Positions 1-11,997 are shown, numbered from the stretch's first letter. The stretch is DNA of 64,000 nt from Lepeophtheirus salmonis (GCF_016086655.4 NC_052139.2:28028002-28092001), one strand, 5' to 3'. Numbers and translations are program-made. The notes: generated by a model from the sequence alone, not told the origin.

Positions 1-734
1 TATGAACATTGAAAATTAGCCAATCTTTTATTCCTATTTTCATACAATTATGGCTCAATCGTAAGAAAAAAAGAAGGTCATAAATTAAATTAAATTGTTA
101 TTTAAAGTGTTTATTTTGAATTTAAATTGCAAATTTTGAATGCTAAAAACTACAGACTACTAAAAACACTCAATTATTCACTTGTCAAATTTTAGATTAA
201 CTGGTTCGTCAGTTTGCCAGTTTACCCTAAAAAAATATAAAACCATTTACAGTTATTATTGAAGTTATTGTTAATAAATAACGGAAGATTAGGGAAGTTA
301 AACTCACACAACCTCTTCTTCTGGAAGAATAAATGTACCTTTTATAACAACCTGTTAAATTATATTTATGAGAAAAAATAAAAATCTACAAGAGATTCAT
401 TATTTATCAATGTACACCCATCTCCAATTTTGTATGATTTTTCAAACGTATATTGAAAGGCCATCATTAATATTATTAATAGACGAACAATTATAAATAG
501 GACTACTACAAGTAGTAACCGGTTAATATTTGAAAGATAATGACGGATACCCGGGCAAGTAATTGGTATTTTATACTCTTAAATTGGGCACAGAGTAAGT
601 GGTGAGTTGAAATTCTATGGTTGCAAACTTTTAAGAATAAGGAAATACCTTTGCTATGCAAATTATGGACAGGGCTGATCTATCTATTTGAAGACATATT
701 ATTTTTTTTCCAAGAGTTGAATTTAAACAAGAGG
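1..734. other. AT-rich non-coding stretch
   Basis: No coding frame, RNA gene or repeat boundary is recognisable. There are only short A/T runs and a few polypurine patches. Confidence 0.6.
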
Positions 735-1235
735 TTTTGTATGGACATACCCTTAAATCCCTTACAGTCCTTGACTATATAGTCATACTCGAGCATGGTC
801 CACTCCTTCTTGCTAAATCCCTTACAGTCATTGACTATGTAGTCATACTCGAGCATGACCCACTCCTTCTGTATGGAAGTCACCTCTCGAGACTGGACAC
901 TCCTGTAAGGAGTAGATCACACCTTCTCTTCAAACGGGGCTATATAATAGGGGGTTCGTGCCTGGAGAGCCACATGTTAAGTTCCCAAAAGTCCGGAAAG
1001 TAGTCTTAGAGGAAGGCCTGTCTTGAGTTAAAATAAAGTTGTCGTCACACTACTTTTATCTGGCACAAGGTAGCACGTTCTTACCCAGAAGTTTGATGGA
1101 AGCATCAAACTTGTACCCGCTCCTTCCTCTCCACAAAAATGGGAGGGCAGACTCCACATCACCCAAGACTATGTTGTTGTTTTGTTTTTTTATGAAGATA
1201 TGTTTCACTGAAACTGATACATTATCTGGATTTTC
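735..1235 (-). pseudogene. mariner-type transposase remnant, C-terminal half, with 60-bp tandem duplication
   Basis: Minus-strand translation, jumping between frames, gives the order expected of a mariner transposase catalytic region. First comes a VLG-V-S-like strand, then DASIKLLGKNVLPCAR, then a decayed catalytic-Asp motif reading TQDRPSSKTTFRTF (usual form QQDGAPxHTxKxTQ), then the C-terminal helix SIQKEWVMLEYDYIVNDCKGF. Several in-frame stops and frameshifts interrupt it, and the N-terminal DNA-binding half is missing, so it cannot be functional. The C-terminal segment KGFSKKEWTMLEYDYIVKDC is present twice in tandem. The copy at 56500-56912 shares the IQKEW-LE-DY ending and the same orientation, so the two are probably the same mariner lineage. 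No terminal inverted repeats were found. The family call is solid from motif order; the ends are approximate. Confidence 0.65.
755..870. repeat. 60-bp direct tandem duplication (two copies)
   Basis: Unit 1 covers 755-814 and unit 2 covers 815-870 (slightly incomplete). Each begins AAATCCCTTACAGTC and ends ACTCCTTCT. They differ at only a few positions. The period is 20 codons, so the duplication keeps the minus-strand transposase frame open. Confidence 0.9.
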
Positions 1236-1239
1236 AGTT

Positions 1240-3040
1240 CTGATGTAATCAGGTCCAGTTCAGTTCTGGATATGAGTCCCAAAAACTTTTAAAGTATGAT
1301 TCTATATGACGTGATTACACTTTATTTAATCAGTTTGAGTACTGACAGTTTTTTGTTTCCATTATTGGAAAAAATAACAATGAATGGGAAAATTCTTTGA
1401 AAACTGTTTAAAAATTGTATATTCTTCAGAGTTGAGCATTGTCTAAGAAATAAGTATTTAAGGAAAATAAATAATCTTTCAAAAGTATTTATAGAACTTT
1501 CCCTTAAATTATTGTTTTCTTTCTACAATTTTGTATAAATTGTAGAAAGTCGTAGATCACACCAAAAGACGTCCAACTTTTGTCTCTATCAAAGATAAAC
1601 TTACAATACAAAATGCCTAATGTTCATTGTTGCCTGGTGGGGTTAAGTAAAATTGGTTTGTTTCAAGAAGCAACGTCTAATAAAAAATTTTAGTAGAAAC
1701 TTAGTAGATCATTTTTCAATGTTTCCTTGGGTCAATTGAGGCTGCCCTGAGACAAAATTTATTTTTATGTAACAAGATTGGACAATCCGTGAGGCTGTTT
1801 ACAACTGAAAATCTTAACCCTCAATCTCTGCTCATGTTCTGTTCTTGGCTTATTATGTCATATGATAATTTATATCAAGATTTAATTCTTCTTCTAATAT
1901 TATTTAGGAAACTTTGTTTAAGTTGAGAGTAACTACGTGGCAGGGCTCTCTTGAAAAACGGAGAATAACACGGATTTATCTTCTATAGTATTAGTACAAA
2001 GTATGTCGGTTCGTTTCTTGGCAATTCCTGTAGTAAAACAATCATTTCTTAGTTGGGGAGATGCATTGTCTAATTATTAGCAAAAACGGATTTTTGTCAG
2101 GGAGTGTATATTTAATACTATGGCTAATGTTTGTTCGTCAATTCACGTGTCTTGTTCAATATAAATAGTCCCTCATATCTAATGATGTTAAAATTGATTA
2201 CGGAGAATTAAGTGATTATCACTTCTTCCATGTGGACCACTCTCGTTCTTGTTTATTTTTATTTCATTTTAATATATACAACTGACTTGTGTTAAGTGTT
2301 AACTCATATTATTTCAAGAATTATGTCTTCTTCTAGATGTATTATACGTATTTGAGCTGTGGCAACCTGTAAAAAATCCATCAAAAGTCCACTATTTTTG
2401 TTTCTTAAACGTAAGATTTGAGGCTCAAGGGACTTTTGGTTTCCAAGTGTAATTTAAATCTTTATATCCACATCTTGTGTAACAGAACCTTACGCCCAAG
2501 GATAGTACTTCTTTTACTATCCTTGTTTCTTGGGAAGGTCATACCATTCTCTCGGATAAATTACTGAAAGGCTGTCTGATCCTTTTGTTGAACTTTATCC
2601 CAATTGGCCTAATACTACGACAAGAATAAGAGTAGAGTAAAATTTACTAACTTAAACTCAAAAATGCAAGTGTGAATTTGAGAAGATTGACCAATTTACA
2701 AGTTAGGAATTACAAATATATTTAGTTCATGAATAGTTCAATAATATGATATGAATGGGTCAAGGATCAAATATATGATTTAGACCTATGATTTGACCTA
2801 TTTTTTATTAAAGAACAACTTTTAATTTATAGATTTAGTATTGTAATCGTCGGAGGGTAAAAAATTACACAAACTGTATTGGCTGATGAGAAAATAAAAT
2901 ACTATATTATGTATGAATACAATTTGTTTTATCGAATCTCTTACTAAATTGGCTCCTCTGTGACGTCATCAAAATAGCCAGTACAATTGTAAACAAAAGC
3001 AAAGAAATCTCTTATCGACACACAACTTAAATATAGTCAT
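1240..3040. other. non-coding stretch, no recognised element
   Basis: AT-rich sequence without a supported gene. It contains one perfect hairpin (listed separately) and one TGACGTCA palindrome near 2963. Nothing else stands out. Confidence 0.5.
1519..1549. repeat. perfect 13-bp inverted repeat (hairpin)
   Basis: Arms CTTTCTACAATTT (1519-1531) and AAATTGTAGAAAG (1537-1549) are exact reverse complements around a 5-nt loop. No T-run or coding gene lies next to it, so its role is unknown. It may be the stem of a small foldback repeat. Confidence 0.8.
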
Positions 3041-3142
3041 CTATGGATTTTACATTCGGTAAGGATCCACAAGTGGGGTTGGACTGGATTGTAGTCCTAA
3101 AGAAGGACCCAGACAACACTTACTCCGGGCACTACTTCTAAT
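3040..3142. repeat. half of a TIR element (family 2), one end only
   Basis: The stretch GTAGTCCTAAAGAAGGACCC followed by AGACAACACTTA matches the right end of the family-2 element at 38743-38946 (GCAGTCCTAAAGAAGGACGC then ACACAACACTA). A matching left end is not visible nearby, so this looks like a solo end or a truncated copy. Confidence 0.5.
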
Positions 3143-3342
3143 TTAATAATGATTCCATCCTTGGGAAGAATGGAGTCTAGTATCCATCTGATTCGTATTC
3201 CTCCTTATTTCTTTTCAGAGGAAAGGTTGCGGGATTCAAAAGAGGTAAATAATGTTCATTTTGTTAGAAATGAAGGAATATATAAATAAAATAAATCAAA
3301 GCCTTTCTCAATATGATTCAAACCATCTCTTTCTTTATTTTA

Positions 3343-3386
3343 AGAGAGAGAGAGAGTGTGTGTGTGTGTAAGGAAGGAAGGAAGGG
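3343..3386. repeat. compound microsatellite (AG)n(TG)n(AAGG)n
   Basis: A run of AG dinucleotides passes directly into TG dinucleotides and then into AAGG/AGGA tetranucleotides. This is an ordinary simple-sequence locus. Confidence 0.95.
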
Positions 3387-3389
3387 AAG

Positions 3390-5140
3390 AAGGAACCAAT
3401 GAGAAGGATGGTTCTTCTTCTTCATATAACTCTGTCCTTCACAACATTCATATTAACCACCACGACTACCCCCACAATACCAGAATAAATAAGTAAATGA
3501 ATGTACGTTTGAAAGGTGGTGGTTGGGATGGGTGGGGTTTACCCTCTCTTTCCTTGGTTCTTCTTTTTACTTTTCAAGAAAAAAAAGAAGAATAAAAATA
3601 TAGGAAAAAAAAAAGAAAGAAATCTCAGCTTCCATGTTGTTTGCCCTCAATAAAGAATCTCAGCAAGTCTCCCATTGGTGCTGAATAATAAATAAATAAA
3701 CGACGAAGAAAAGAGAGAAGAGGTCTAAGACGGAATATATTTTATTTAATATTGTATATTGTAAATCAGATATTTTGCACAATTCCCGGACAATCTATAA
3801 AATTTCACATAGACTGGTCATTTTACGTTCAAGTAAAAAGATAACTGTGATAATTTGATTGTAAAACAATCAAATTTAATTCACTCAAAAAAATAAATGA
3901 CTTTCAAGTCCAACTCGAGTGGTGTATCATGACTTTTGCGTCCCAGTCAAGCTTTGAGAATTTGTATTGTGTGAACAAGTCAAGTTCAAGTTTTAAAAAT
4001 AAGGAATAGTTCCATGGCCCCATCTCCAAGGTTGTACCCGGTTCAGGTTCAGTAGTTATATTAGTCCCAGCCTTGGTTCTTTCATTTGAACATTTTTCGG
4101 CCCCGGTTCTTTTGTATACAGGCACTTAAAACAAGGTATGACACTAGAAAATTGGGGCCAAGGAAATGATATGACACACAAATAGGGCTGCAGTTACCTC
4201 ATTCGTTGTGCCCCATGTTCCAATGGGCCCCCGCAAATCACATCAGTATTTTAGACAGTGATACCATAAGTCTTTCTCCCCCTCTTCTCCTCGCACGCGT
4301 TTTTCTCTACAGAAGTATCAACTTTAGTAATGACCTATTCTGCAATGAACAGAGTATGTTCCAAGTTGCGATCAATGCTGAGTCCAGACACTTTGCATAA
4401 GCCTTAACAAAGATTTGATACCATAACTCGACATTGATGCACTTATTAATTCGTAGGCTTCAAAAACAAACAGAATAGCACATTCGTAAGCTGTTAATGT
4501 ATGTACGACATACTAAAAGTATTCAAGACATTATTTTTGATTATTCTGGCATTCTACTATTACTGACAAAAGTGTTGGTCAAACGTACAATGAGGGGAAG
4601 TCGATTTTTGTGACAATAACAATGTAGCCATATTTTTTTAAAGGGAAGTAAGTCTGTTCTTATACTTGTATTATTGAGATGTTTACATTAAAGGCTCGCA
4701 ATTTTTGGTTGGGATCTTTTAGTGTAGAAGAATTGAGGATGATATTACATAAATATTTTAAAGTTTAACAATAAAAATAGAAAATAAGTATGCTACTTCT
4801 GAGAGAAAAAGACAAATTTGCGACGAGTTAACACAATTTTAGTGAAACAAATTTCCATGACATTTATGGTTTAACCACAATTTCCACAGCAAAGCCAACA
4901 GTTGACCCCCCGATTGTATATCACCCCTCCAAACAAAAATTGGGAAATCCACTTATGTTTTCAAGTACAAAAAAAATAAAAATGTCAATTTGGCCCGGAG
5001 TAGGTGTTCATGACCCACAACCAAATACTTGTAATTGGTAAAGGAACCTTTTTTTGAGACTCTATTTACTTTTTGTGTCCACAAGTTTGGCTCATAATTT
5101 GTTTCCATTATTCTGGCAAATTATGTTGGAGAGCAAAAAA
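3390..5140. other. non-coding stretch, no recognised element
   Basis: It holds purine-rich runs near 3560-3620, and a less AT-rich patch at 3905-4400 containing short repeated CAAGTTC and GGTTC words. Two ORFs of 64-73 codons lie in that patch, but neither shows a domain or splice context. I see no gene. Confidence 0.45.
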
Positions 5141-5144
5141 TTTA

Positions 5145-5425
5145 ATATTGACAATTTTTTTTTCATAAGGCCAATGGATTTATTGAAATTTTTTCAAAAA
5201 AATTTAAATTTTTTTCCCTAAAAATTAAATTTATGGTAACAGCTTTGGGTTTTGAATTCTTTTCCAAAAAATTTATATGTTAATTTTTTTCCAAAAATTA
5301 ATTTTCTGTGAATACAAATAGTTTTGGATTTTGTAATTTAAAAATAAATTAATTGTCAGATTGTTTTCAAAAAATTCCAAAAACCAAGCCCCACTCAAAA
5401 TTTAATCTTGCGGGTGCCCCTCAGT
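5145..5425. repeat. AT-rich dispersed repeat (family 4), diverged copy
   Basis: This is a run of phrases of the type TTTTTCCAAAAATTAATTTT followed by TGTGAATA and AGTTTTGGATTTT, ending in a less AT-rich tail with CTTGCGGGTGCCCCTCAGTAG. The same phrases and a G-rich end recur at 26395, 28810, 48097 and 63500, so this is one repeat family with a short GC-rich terminus. Confidence 0.55.
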
Positions 5426-6470
5426 AGTTATCATGAATGGGAGCTTCGGCCTAGGAGCGTTTAAAGGCCAAATATCATTTGTTGAAGTTAAAAAGTAAAA
5501 TGTTCAAAATCCAGGTCGTGAATCATTCATGAATATGTGAAAAGAACAAATATTTTTTTTACAAACATTCTCATTCAAAAAGAAAAAAAGTATCTCATTG
5601 AATAGCTGAAAGTATGAACTTTAATTGAAAAAAAAAGAGCCTGCCCAAATTAACAACAATATTGTGCGTTTTTGGGAAAGCTCTTTTTTAAAATTAAAAT
5701 TCAGACTTTCAAAAATCAAAAAAGAAACTTTTAAACTCTTTGAATATATTTGTCTTGAAGCTATGAGTACCTGAATAAAAAGGCCCTATTTTCCACTTGA
5801 AACAAAGATAACTCGAGTTATAAGTATCATGCAGACATTTTAAAAATGTTTTTTGAATTTAACTAAAGCATTATATTTAGTCTAAATAAAGTTTTTATTT
5901 AAAAAAATATATAAACAGGATTAAGATAATTCGATATATATTTATTCATATGAATTAATATGGATGTTATATCGACGTTAAATAGAATATAACACAAATA
6001 AAACTAAGGAAATATGTACAAAATAACGCTGCATCTCAATTGTTGAGCCGTAATCCTTGGAAGAGCTGAGTATTTCACCATTTTGCAGCCAAATAGAATA
6101 TACCCTCCCGAACTAAGGAACCTGTTTCTAAACAACGAACAAAACTTATGACATGTATATTTATAGAACGATGATACAAATAGACCATAAATTACTCTCC
6201 ATTACTCTCCATAAAGACGTCTAAAGGTAATTATGGAATGTTAATAAAGGAAACCGTAGAACACAAACGGCGTTAACATTGGAGATAAACTGATTTGTTT
6301 CTCCTCTTAGTAAATAATTTAGGATGTTCGAGAAGTCTTCTGATCCCATGTCCCATAATTATAAATCATATTTAATTATCACGTATATATAAATTATCAA
6401 ATGAAATAGACCGAGCCCAAATATCATAGAATTATACTTATATGAGATTGGAGAATTAAATATTTGAAAA
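5426..6470. other. non-coding stretch
   Basis: AT-rich, with no supported gene, transposase motif or tandem array. Confidence 0.5.
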
Positions 6471-6478
6471 CAACGAGT

Positions 6479-6980
6479 CTAAGAGCATACAACAGTTGAT
6501 ATTTCCCTAACAGCTAGCATGATGAGTTGAAGCGGAGCACTTGGGAGAGACTTCATTATATCTCTTGGCTAAGATTATAAATCTAGTGAGAAGAATAAGT
6601 AAAGGATCATACATCGGACATTAATATATGATTTATTGGATTGCAGGTCACTCTATTTCTTCTGGATATGAATAATTTAACGTCGTCTTTTTCTTTAAGT
6701 AAAAGAGCATCTACGCAATGAACAATCCTTCTATTTAAGGAGATGATATCCTCTATCTGAGTTAGAAAGTGGGGGTATACCTTATACATTAGGTTGGAGA
6801 AAAGATCAGAAGCTGTGTGAAATGGAAAAATGTGAATTACTAGAAAACATGAAGGATGGGCGGTTGCAAATCTATAAATCCGAATGCTTCGTTCAAAAGA
6901 TCCATTTAAATCACTCGAAAGGAAATGTATTTCCACGTAGTTCCAACTCTTCTCGTCCGTAAACTCCTTTCTTCTGCTGA
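6479..6980 (-). CDS. candidate two-exon host gene 3' part, product unknown
   Basis: The minus strand has an uninterrupted frame from about 6980 down to 6605 (start uncertain; no ATG is required if this is an internal exon). It includes the segments FTDEKSWNYVEIHFLSSDLN, HPSCFLVIHIFPFHTASD and DALLLKEKDDVKLFISRR. Composition is that of a normal soluble protein and local G+C is higher than the flanks. Reading straight on, the frame ends at a TGA just after ILMSDV. Alternatively a GTATGA donor at 6612 and the acceptor ATTTATAATCTTAG ending at 6569 would remove a 44-bp intron. That would continue in phase with PRDIMKSLPSAPLQLIMLAV and stop at 6479-6481. A possible acceptor for the long exon is the AATCAG just above 6980. 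I do not recognise the family. A chance ORF cannot be excluded. Confidence 0.35.
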
Positions 6981-6984
6981 TTAA

Positions 6985-8180
6985 TTAGTGTTTCGTACAA
7001 GGAAGAATATAAAGGTTCCGTGAATCCATGGGGAAGAGATCAACATTATCCCTAGACTAATTAAAAATGATATAATCCATAAATGATTAAAATGATAAAA
7101 ATAATGTAATCTGGCAAAAGGACAGAGTTTATCAAACAAAAATTGTAATAAGCAAGCGAATAATAGGACCATACCTGTAAATCCGGTGTTGATTTTTAGC
7201 TGGCCCTTAATTTGTAATTGGTCGTATAAAAAAGGAATTTCATCAAGTTTTTTTTTTTAATATATCAATAATTAAATTCCATTGGCAATTCACTGAGAAA
7301 TCTGGAGATTCGTGGTCAAAAAGTTAATCCGTCTTCTCCTTGAATTACTCGCCTTCATATGCATTCAAAATATCATCATAAATCATTATAAATTCTTAAT
7401 TCCAGTGTGTAGACAATAAATTAATCATTACATTTGCAGAGGAGCAGATATTTATACTCAAATGATCTTTCTGGTATTATCAAAATAAACTAAAATGGGC
7501 ACTCAGTTGAGCACAAATCCTCCACTTAAATCTTTTGCCTTCAAAATTAAGAGGAAGTGTCACTAATTTGAGATATGAATCTGAATTTTTTTCTAAAGTA
7601 ATGCTCGATTTTGCGTTTTTAACATTTTACTGATACAATTCAAATGTATATGACACTAAAAATTTGGTTATTTCTAAGTTGTTACTTTTAAGTGAATTTC
7701 CTGTACATACCTGCAAATTTGTAAAATCCTTCTATCTACTTTCACTTCTCCCCTTTTTTTTTATTCTTCCTGAACAACATTGTCTAGTTCAGCTATTTTA
7801 TTGATTTATAACCGTAATTTTGTCTCCAAAAATGACTTTAAACTAGTCATATTATCCATATAAATAACTATCCGCAGGTATTGGTAGAATCGTGTCATTA
7901 TTGAGCTGATTCTGATAACCAATACTTCAAAAAGGTCAATTTTTTATAATTATTATTCAACCAAATGGTTCATCCATTTATATCAAAATATTTAAATATA
8001 ACAAAATATAGCTTTAAACAATAAAAGAGGCGTTCACACTTCATGGATGATTCTGTGCTTTTTCTGATAATTCTTTGAAATAATTGGTTTTTTAAGAAGC
8101 TTTGTATAATTGAGTTCTCTAGTAGAAATCATATTCCTTTATAGAAATTTCCAATTGATATGAGATAAAAAACCAGGCGG
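6985..8180. other. non-coding stretch with a TIR-element fragment at 7176-7260
   Basis: Around 7176-7212 the sequence TGTAAATCC followed by GATTTTTAGCTGGCCC matches the left end of the family-1 elements at 42351 and near 18590. It is therefore a short decayed copy. The rest is AT-rich with nothing recognised. Confidence 0.45.
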
Positions 8181-8182
8181 CA

Positions 8183-8345
8183 TCATTTCAACAGCTCCAA
8201 AGGCCTCGTACATCCATCTATTTTATTAAACACTATTGAGTTTTTAATTAAAACGAATAAGTTTCTTGAATACCTCGCGGTCTCCTTCCATATGTCCGAA
8301 AAGAAAATTCCATGCCCTTTCCCTTAATTTTAATTTCGCAAGGAT
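8183..8345 (-). CDS. candidate terminal exon pair, product unknown
   Basis: On the minus strand a strong acceptor (a long T run, then CATCTTGCATTTTAG) leads into a 72-nt segment, 8345-8274, followed by the donor GAG/GTATTC. A second acceptor, AATAAAATAG, at 8218 follows after a 56-bp intron, and the next stop is at 8183-8185. With this splicing one frame reads PCEIKIKGKGMEFSFRTYGR and ends in PLELLK. The EIKIKGKG stretch weakly recalls the last strand of class III nucleotide cyclases. A second frame, ILAKLKLRERAWNFLFGHME, is also open. The segment is too short to choose a frame or assign a product. No upstream cyclase exon was found in the window. Confidence 0.2.
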
Positions 8346-8349
8346 CTAA

Positions 8350-9180
8350 AATGCAAGATGAAAAAAAAAAAAAAACGATTCTGATGCATCATTACACACA
8401 CCTGCTAATAATGCAATTTACAAAAGTTGGACTAAATTTTGCTGCTAAAATTGTCAATTCAATGTCTCTTATTAATAGGATGGCTTTTTAGCGTTATAAA
8501 AGTATTTTTGTACATTATAAACCTCTTACCATGCCTAACATTCCTTGTTATAAACTATTTTAATAGAAGAAACTTGGATCTTTCAACAGTTTTTGCGATA
8601 AATGCTATAAAAAAGAGCATGGTGTCCTCCCCAAAACGTTGCTTAAATATTGCATACTTGTCGACACACTCAAAGTGAGGTCAAATTTATTTTCAGAAGT
8701 GTTGTTTTGAACGCATCAGAGATGAGTTTAGTGATCATATCCCAACTATATTCTAAAACTTTCAAGCATCTCTATCAATCCGCTTGACTTCATTACGATG
8801 CAATTTACGTTAGTAGAAATATCCGCTCTATTCTTACCCTCTAAATGCCTTCAATAATAATGCAATTTTGTCACGTCAGTTTGCGTAATGGAAATTGCAT
8901 GTAGGTATTTGTTATTATCGAATGAATCCAACCATTGAGCAATGATTTGACATGAAAACAAGAACATGAAATATATTTATATTAATTAAAATTCCTGGAT
9001 ATTGAAGTACATACTAAATTATGCATGCTTTGCATTGTGCATGCATGCTCAATTTACAAATTCATGGTTATTGTACAATATTGTCGTTTTTTATTAGGTA
9101 TTCAAACAATTACAAATATGTGATGAATTGATCATGAATAATCAATGAGAAGAGTACAGACACATAGTCGTACGAGTACA
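8350..9180. other. non-coding stretch
   Basis: Contains a 79-codon AT-rich hydrophobic ORF (8439-8678, plus strand) that looks like chance, and a short ATGCATGC-rich patch near 9020-9050. There is no supported gene. Confidence 0.45.
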
Positions 9181-9183
9181 ATA

Positions 9184-9830
9184 CAATGAATGTGTGTTGG
9201 GGTTCTAAGCAGCAATTGGAGCTTTGCGATCCCGTGTCCAAAATACGAACACTTTTATTTAGGTCGTTTGCTAGTGAAGTCCTTCTCTCTGTGTTGGGTA
9301 AGCGGTCACAATAATGTCATTGGAAATAAGGTCACTGATATACTAGCTAGAGCCCTGGATCAACCTCCTACCAGAATTGTTGGTATCAATCAGTCATCTC
9401 TTAGGGAGAAGTTATCTGCCCATTACATAGACAAATGACAGACACTTTGGTGGAACCATGACTTTTACCGTCAAAGTTGTGCAATGGTTCCAAGATATTG
9501 ACTTGGGACGTGGAAGTATCTCCAATATTTTTGAAAAGGAAACTGAACTCCTCGGTTCAGTTTACCACTGGACATTGTCTCCTATGCCAAACGACACTAC
9601 CCCCTTATGAACCATAAAGTTACCCGCTATGTCCTGGGTGTGGTTTAAGAAATGAAGAACCACTTCCTCTGGTTAATGAATGTCCTAAATTTATAATTGA
9701 GGGAACATAGTTTTAGGCCAATTGTCGACCTATTCAATAACATTCCGTCATCAACCTCTGGGATGGTGGCTGGCAATACAACATCTCTAGAGCACGTTCA
9801 GGATGGACTTTAGTAAAAGACCTAATTTGG
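9184..9830 (+). pseudogene. non-LTR retrotransposon remnant: RNase H end plus reverse-transcriptase zinc-binding tail
   Basis: The plus-strand frame at 9190-9438 reads LCWVSGHNNVIGNKVTDILA. This is the C-terminal RNase H motif of I/Jockey-type non-LTR elements (usual form WVPGHxGxxGNExAD-LA). After a stop and frameshifts, about 9560-9720 reads TGHCLLCQTTLPPYEP, then CPGCGLRNEEPLPLV, then NECPKFII. That is the Cys/His tail TGHC...CP-CG...E...H-x-ECP that follows the RNase H domain in these polyproteins. Reverse transcriptase and endonuclease regions are absent, as expected of a 5'-truncated copy. The fragment is dead (several stops and frame changes). No poly(A) end or target-site duplication was identified. 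The family call is firm; clade assignment is not possible by eye. Confidence 0.75.
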
Positions 9831-9834
9831 CAAA

Positions 9835-11100
9835 CTATGGCAGGGCACCACAAATTAAAATTATTTTTACATCTGCCCATTCTGATTATTCAATAATAAA
9901 AATAGTGTCGGTTACGGTCAGACTGACCATCTCGATTTTTTGTCAGCAGAACTAATTCGGTGCTCTAAAGAAATCTCATTACAAATTTGGTCTGGGTGGG
10001 AACCCAAAACTTGGTGTAGTATGACTTAATTACGAAAACCCAATTGTTATAGAGTCAAGAACAGACAACTCTAAACACATTTGTGTTATCTTTAAATGCT
10101 ATATTCAGCTACATTTTTTATTCAATATGTCCTGCTTCACTAGATATAATACTTTACATACCCTTTGCGAAACAAATTAGGATGTATTGATGATGAAGAC
10201 CGAGCCCATAGCGTACCACGCCATCTTGCTCGGCGTGAATCCAAATTTGGATGTGGTGTGTGGCTGAAACTCTTCTCCAAGACGCCCAATACTGTAAATT
10301 CGAGGGAGGTTGAGGTAAGGAATGTTAGGGGGCACATGGAGACAGGCCAGAAGTCAGCCATATTGTTACTGCCGAAGTTGTAGTTCTTTCTAGGCTGTAT
10401 GTGGCTGTAATTTACTCATTGATGTTGTAGACAGTCTGGACCGAGCTGCCAATAGTTTTTACAACCTTTTGTGCTCTGACACGTGTGCAGAAGAGATCAC
10501 ACAGGCATTGCCTTTTTGGTTGTTGTTTCTACTGTTTTATTCTTAGAGACATAGGATTTAAAAAAAAACTTGTTTATTTTTGTTTCAGGTCTAGTATGGA
10601 TGTGTAAGGAAGCCTTGATATTCAAAACAACGAAGGATAAAATAGTAATTAAATGCTCATACAAGTTTTGAGTCCCCACTCTGAAAATGAATAGTTTACA
10701 ACGGTCTGTTGTGTTTCAAAATATTGAAATTTTGAACAAATTCTTCTCATCTATGAAATTATTATTAAAAAATTGATCGTATAAAAGAAAATGCGTTTTG
10801 GATTATACGCTATATTTTTATCGTGGACATCTAATAACCTCAACCTGAGTTTGCTTCTCAAACGTATGACCAACGTCTGAGTCGGATATAAACAACGTTC
10901 CTTGGAATCAGCTTTGCGAAATGATGATGTCACCATAGATATGAACAAATGAGGTCATCATTAATCTACCTTGGCTATCACTATGTCAACAATAGGTAAA
11001 GTATAACAAAATCCATTAATTTTAATGGATTTAAAAAACGGTAAAAAAATCCATTATTTTTAATGGTTAAAAAAAATCCATTAATTTTTATATCCTTGGC
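9835..11100. other. mostly non-coding; unassigned ORF at 10165-10383
   Basis: A 72-codon plus-strand ORF sits in a locally GC-richer patch and carries a good donor-like GAG/GTAAGG at about 10313. The reverse strand is open too, and no domain is recognisable. The sequence TAATGG with flanking A runs is repeated three times at 11020-11090. Nothing else is seen. Confidence 0.35.
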
Positions 11101-11419
11101 AATTCAAACAGTGCTTACAAGATGGTCACTCTTGAGCCTTCCACTACTTAATGCACATTTTCGACAAATTGTAATTCCTGTCTATATCATTGCTAGATAA
11201 GGAGTGGGGCTCCCTTTCATTTCCTTCATCTCACAGCTAAATTAATGAATTGTCATGGCAGTTGAGATTCTTACCTCCAACACATTCTTCAAATTGTCAT
11301 TTTTCAATTTTTTTAATACCGGTATTTAATATGAATTGAATGTCTGAGCCTAACTGTTTCTTGCAGTTCTTCAACAGAGGGAGTGCGAGTCGACAGAAGA
11401 TAGATCATCCAATGTATAA

Positions 11420-11997
11420 TGCAATAACCAGTGACTGGGATCATGAAAGACGGAGAGTAAGAATGAAGGTTCCTTCGAGAGTAATAAATGCAAGTCCCGT
11501 GTTTGAATGATGATCAACATCGGTGTAGTTTCTGGCTATATCTTGGTTATAACCAGAGTCGGATTTGTGTTCATTTCCTTCCTCTAAAGCCTACTTACAG
11601 CTGATCCATTTACACGTCATGGCAGCTAAGATACTCCTCTCCAAAAAATTCTTCTTTTTCTTTTACTTATCAGTTGTCATTATCATTTAATTCCTGAGTA
11701 GTGAACATCCTTTCCTACAACTTGCTTGAATATTCGTGTGTGGTCATAAGAGATACAGGTAACTTTGAGTACTTGTTGCGGAGTTATAATTGTAAGTCCT
11801 TGTTGGAGTCCGAATAGAATTGAGGATTGCCATTAGGGCCCTACTCCCCCTCGTAACAGATCATGCTTGTTGTTGATCCAAATAAACGTACTGACAGCAA
11901 CACAGCTCTCCTCTAAAACATTCTTAAAATTGTCAAGATGTCCATGTTGATTTTCGGGTTATTTTTTTAAACGTACATGGGATTTTCATCAATAGTC
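11420..11997 (+). mobile_element. family-1 TIR element, two adjoining decayed copies
   Basis: The core words GAGTTATAATTGTAAGTCCT, then GTTGGA, then GAATTGAGGATTG are present at 11780-11830, and a more decayed copy lies at 11440-11660. The block ends at GATTTTCATCAATAG (11979-11993), which matches the right TIR GATTTTCATCACTA seen at 17800. No ORF is present, so the element is non-autonomous. Confidence 0.65.

Noticed and set aside
10140..10383. Overlapping ORFs on both strands with a GAG/GTAAGG donor-like site as an exon
   Set aside because: Both strands are open, no family is recognisable and no acceptor partner is evident; left as unassigned.
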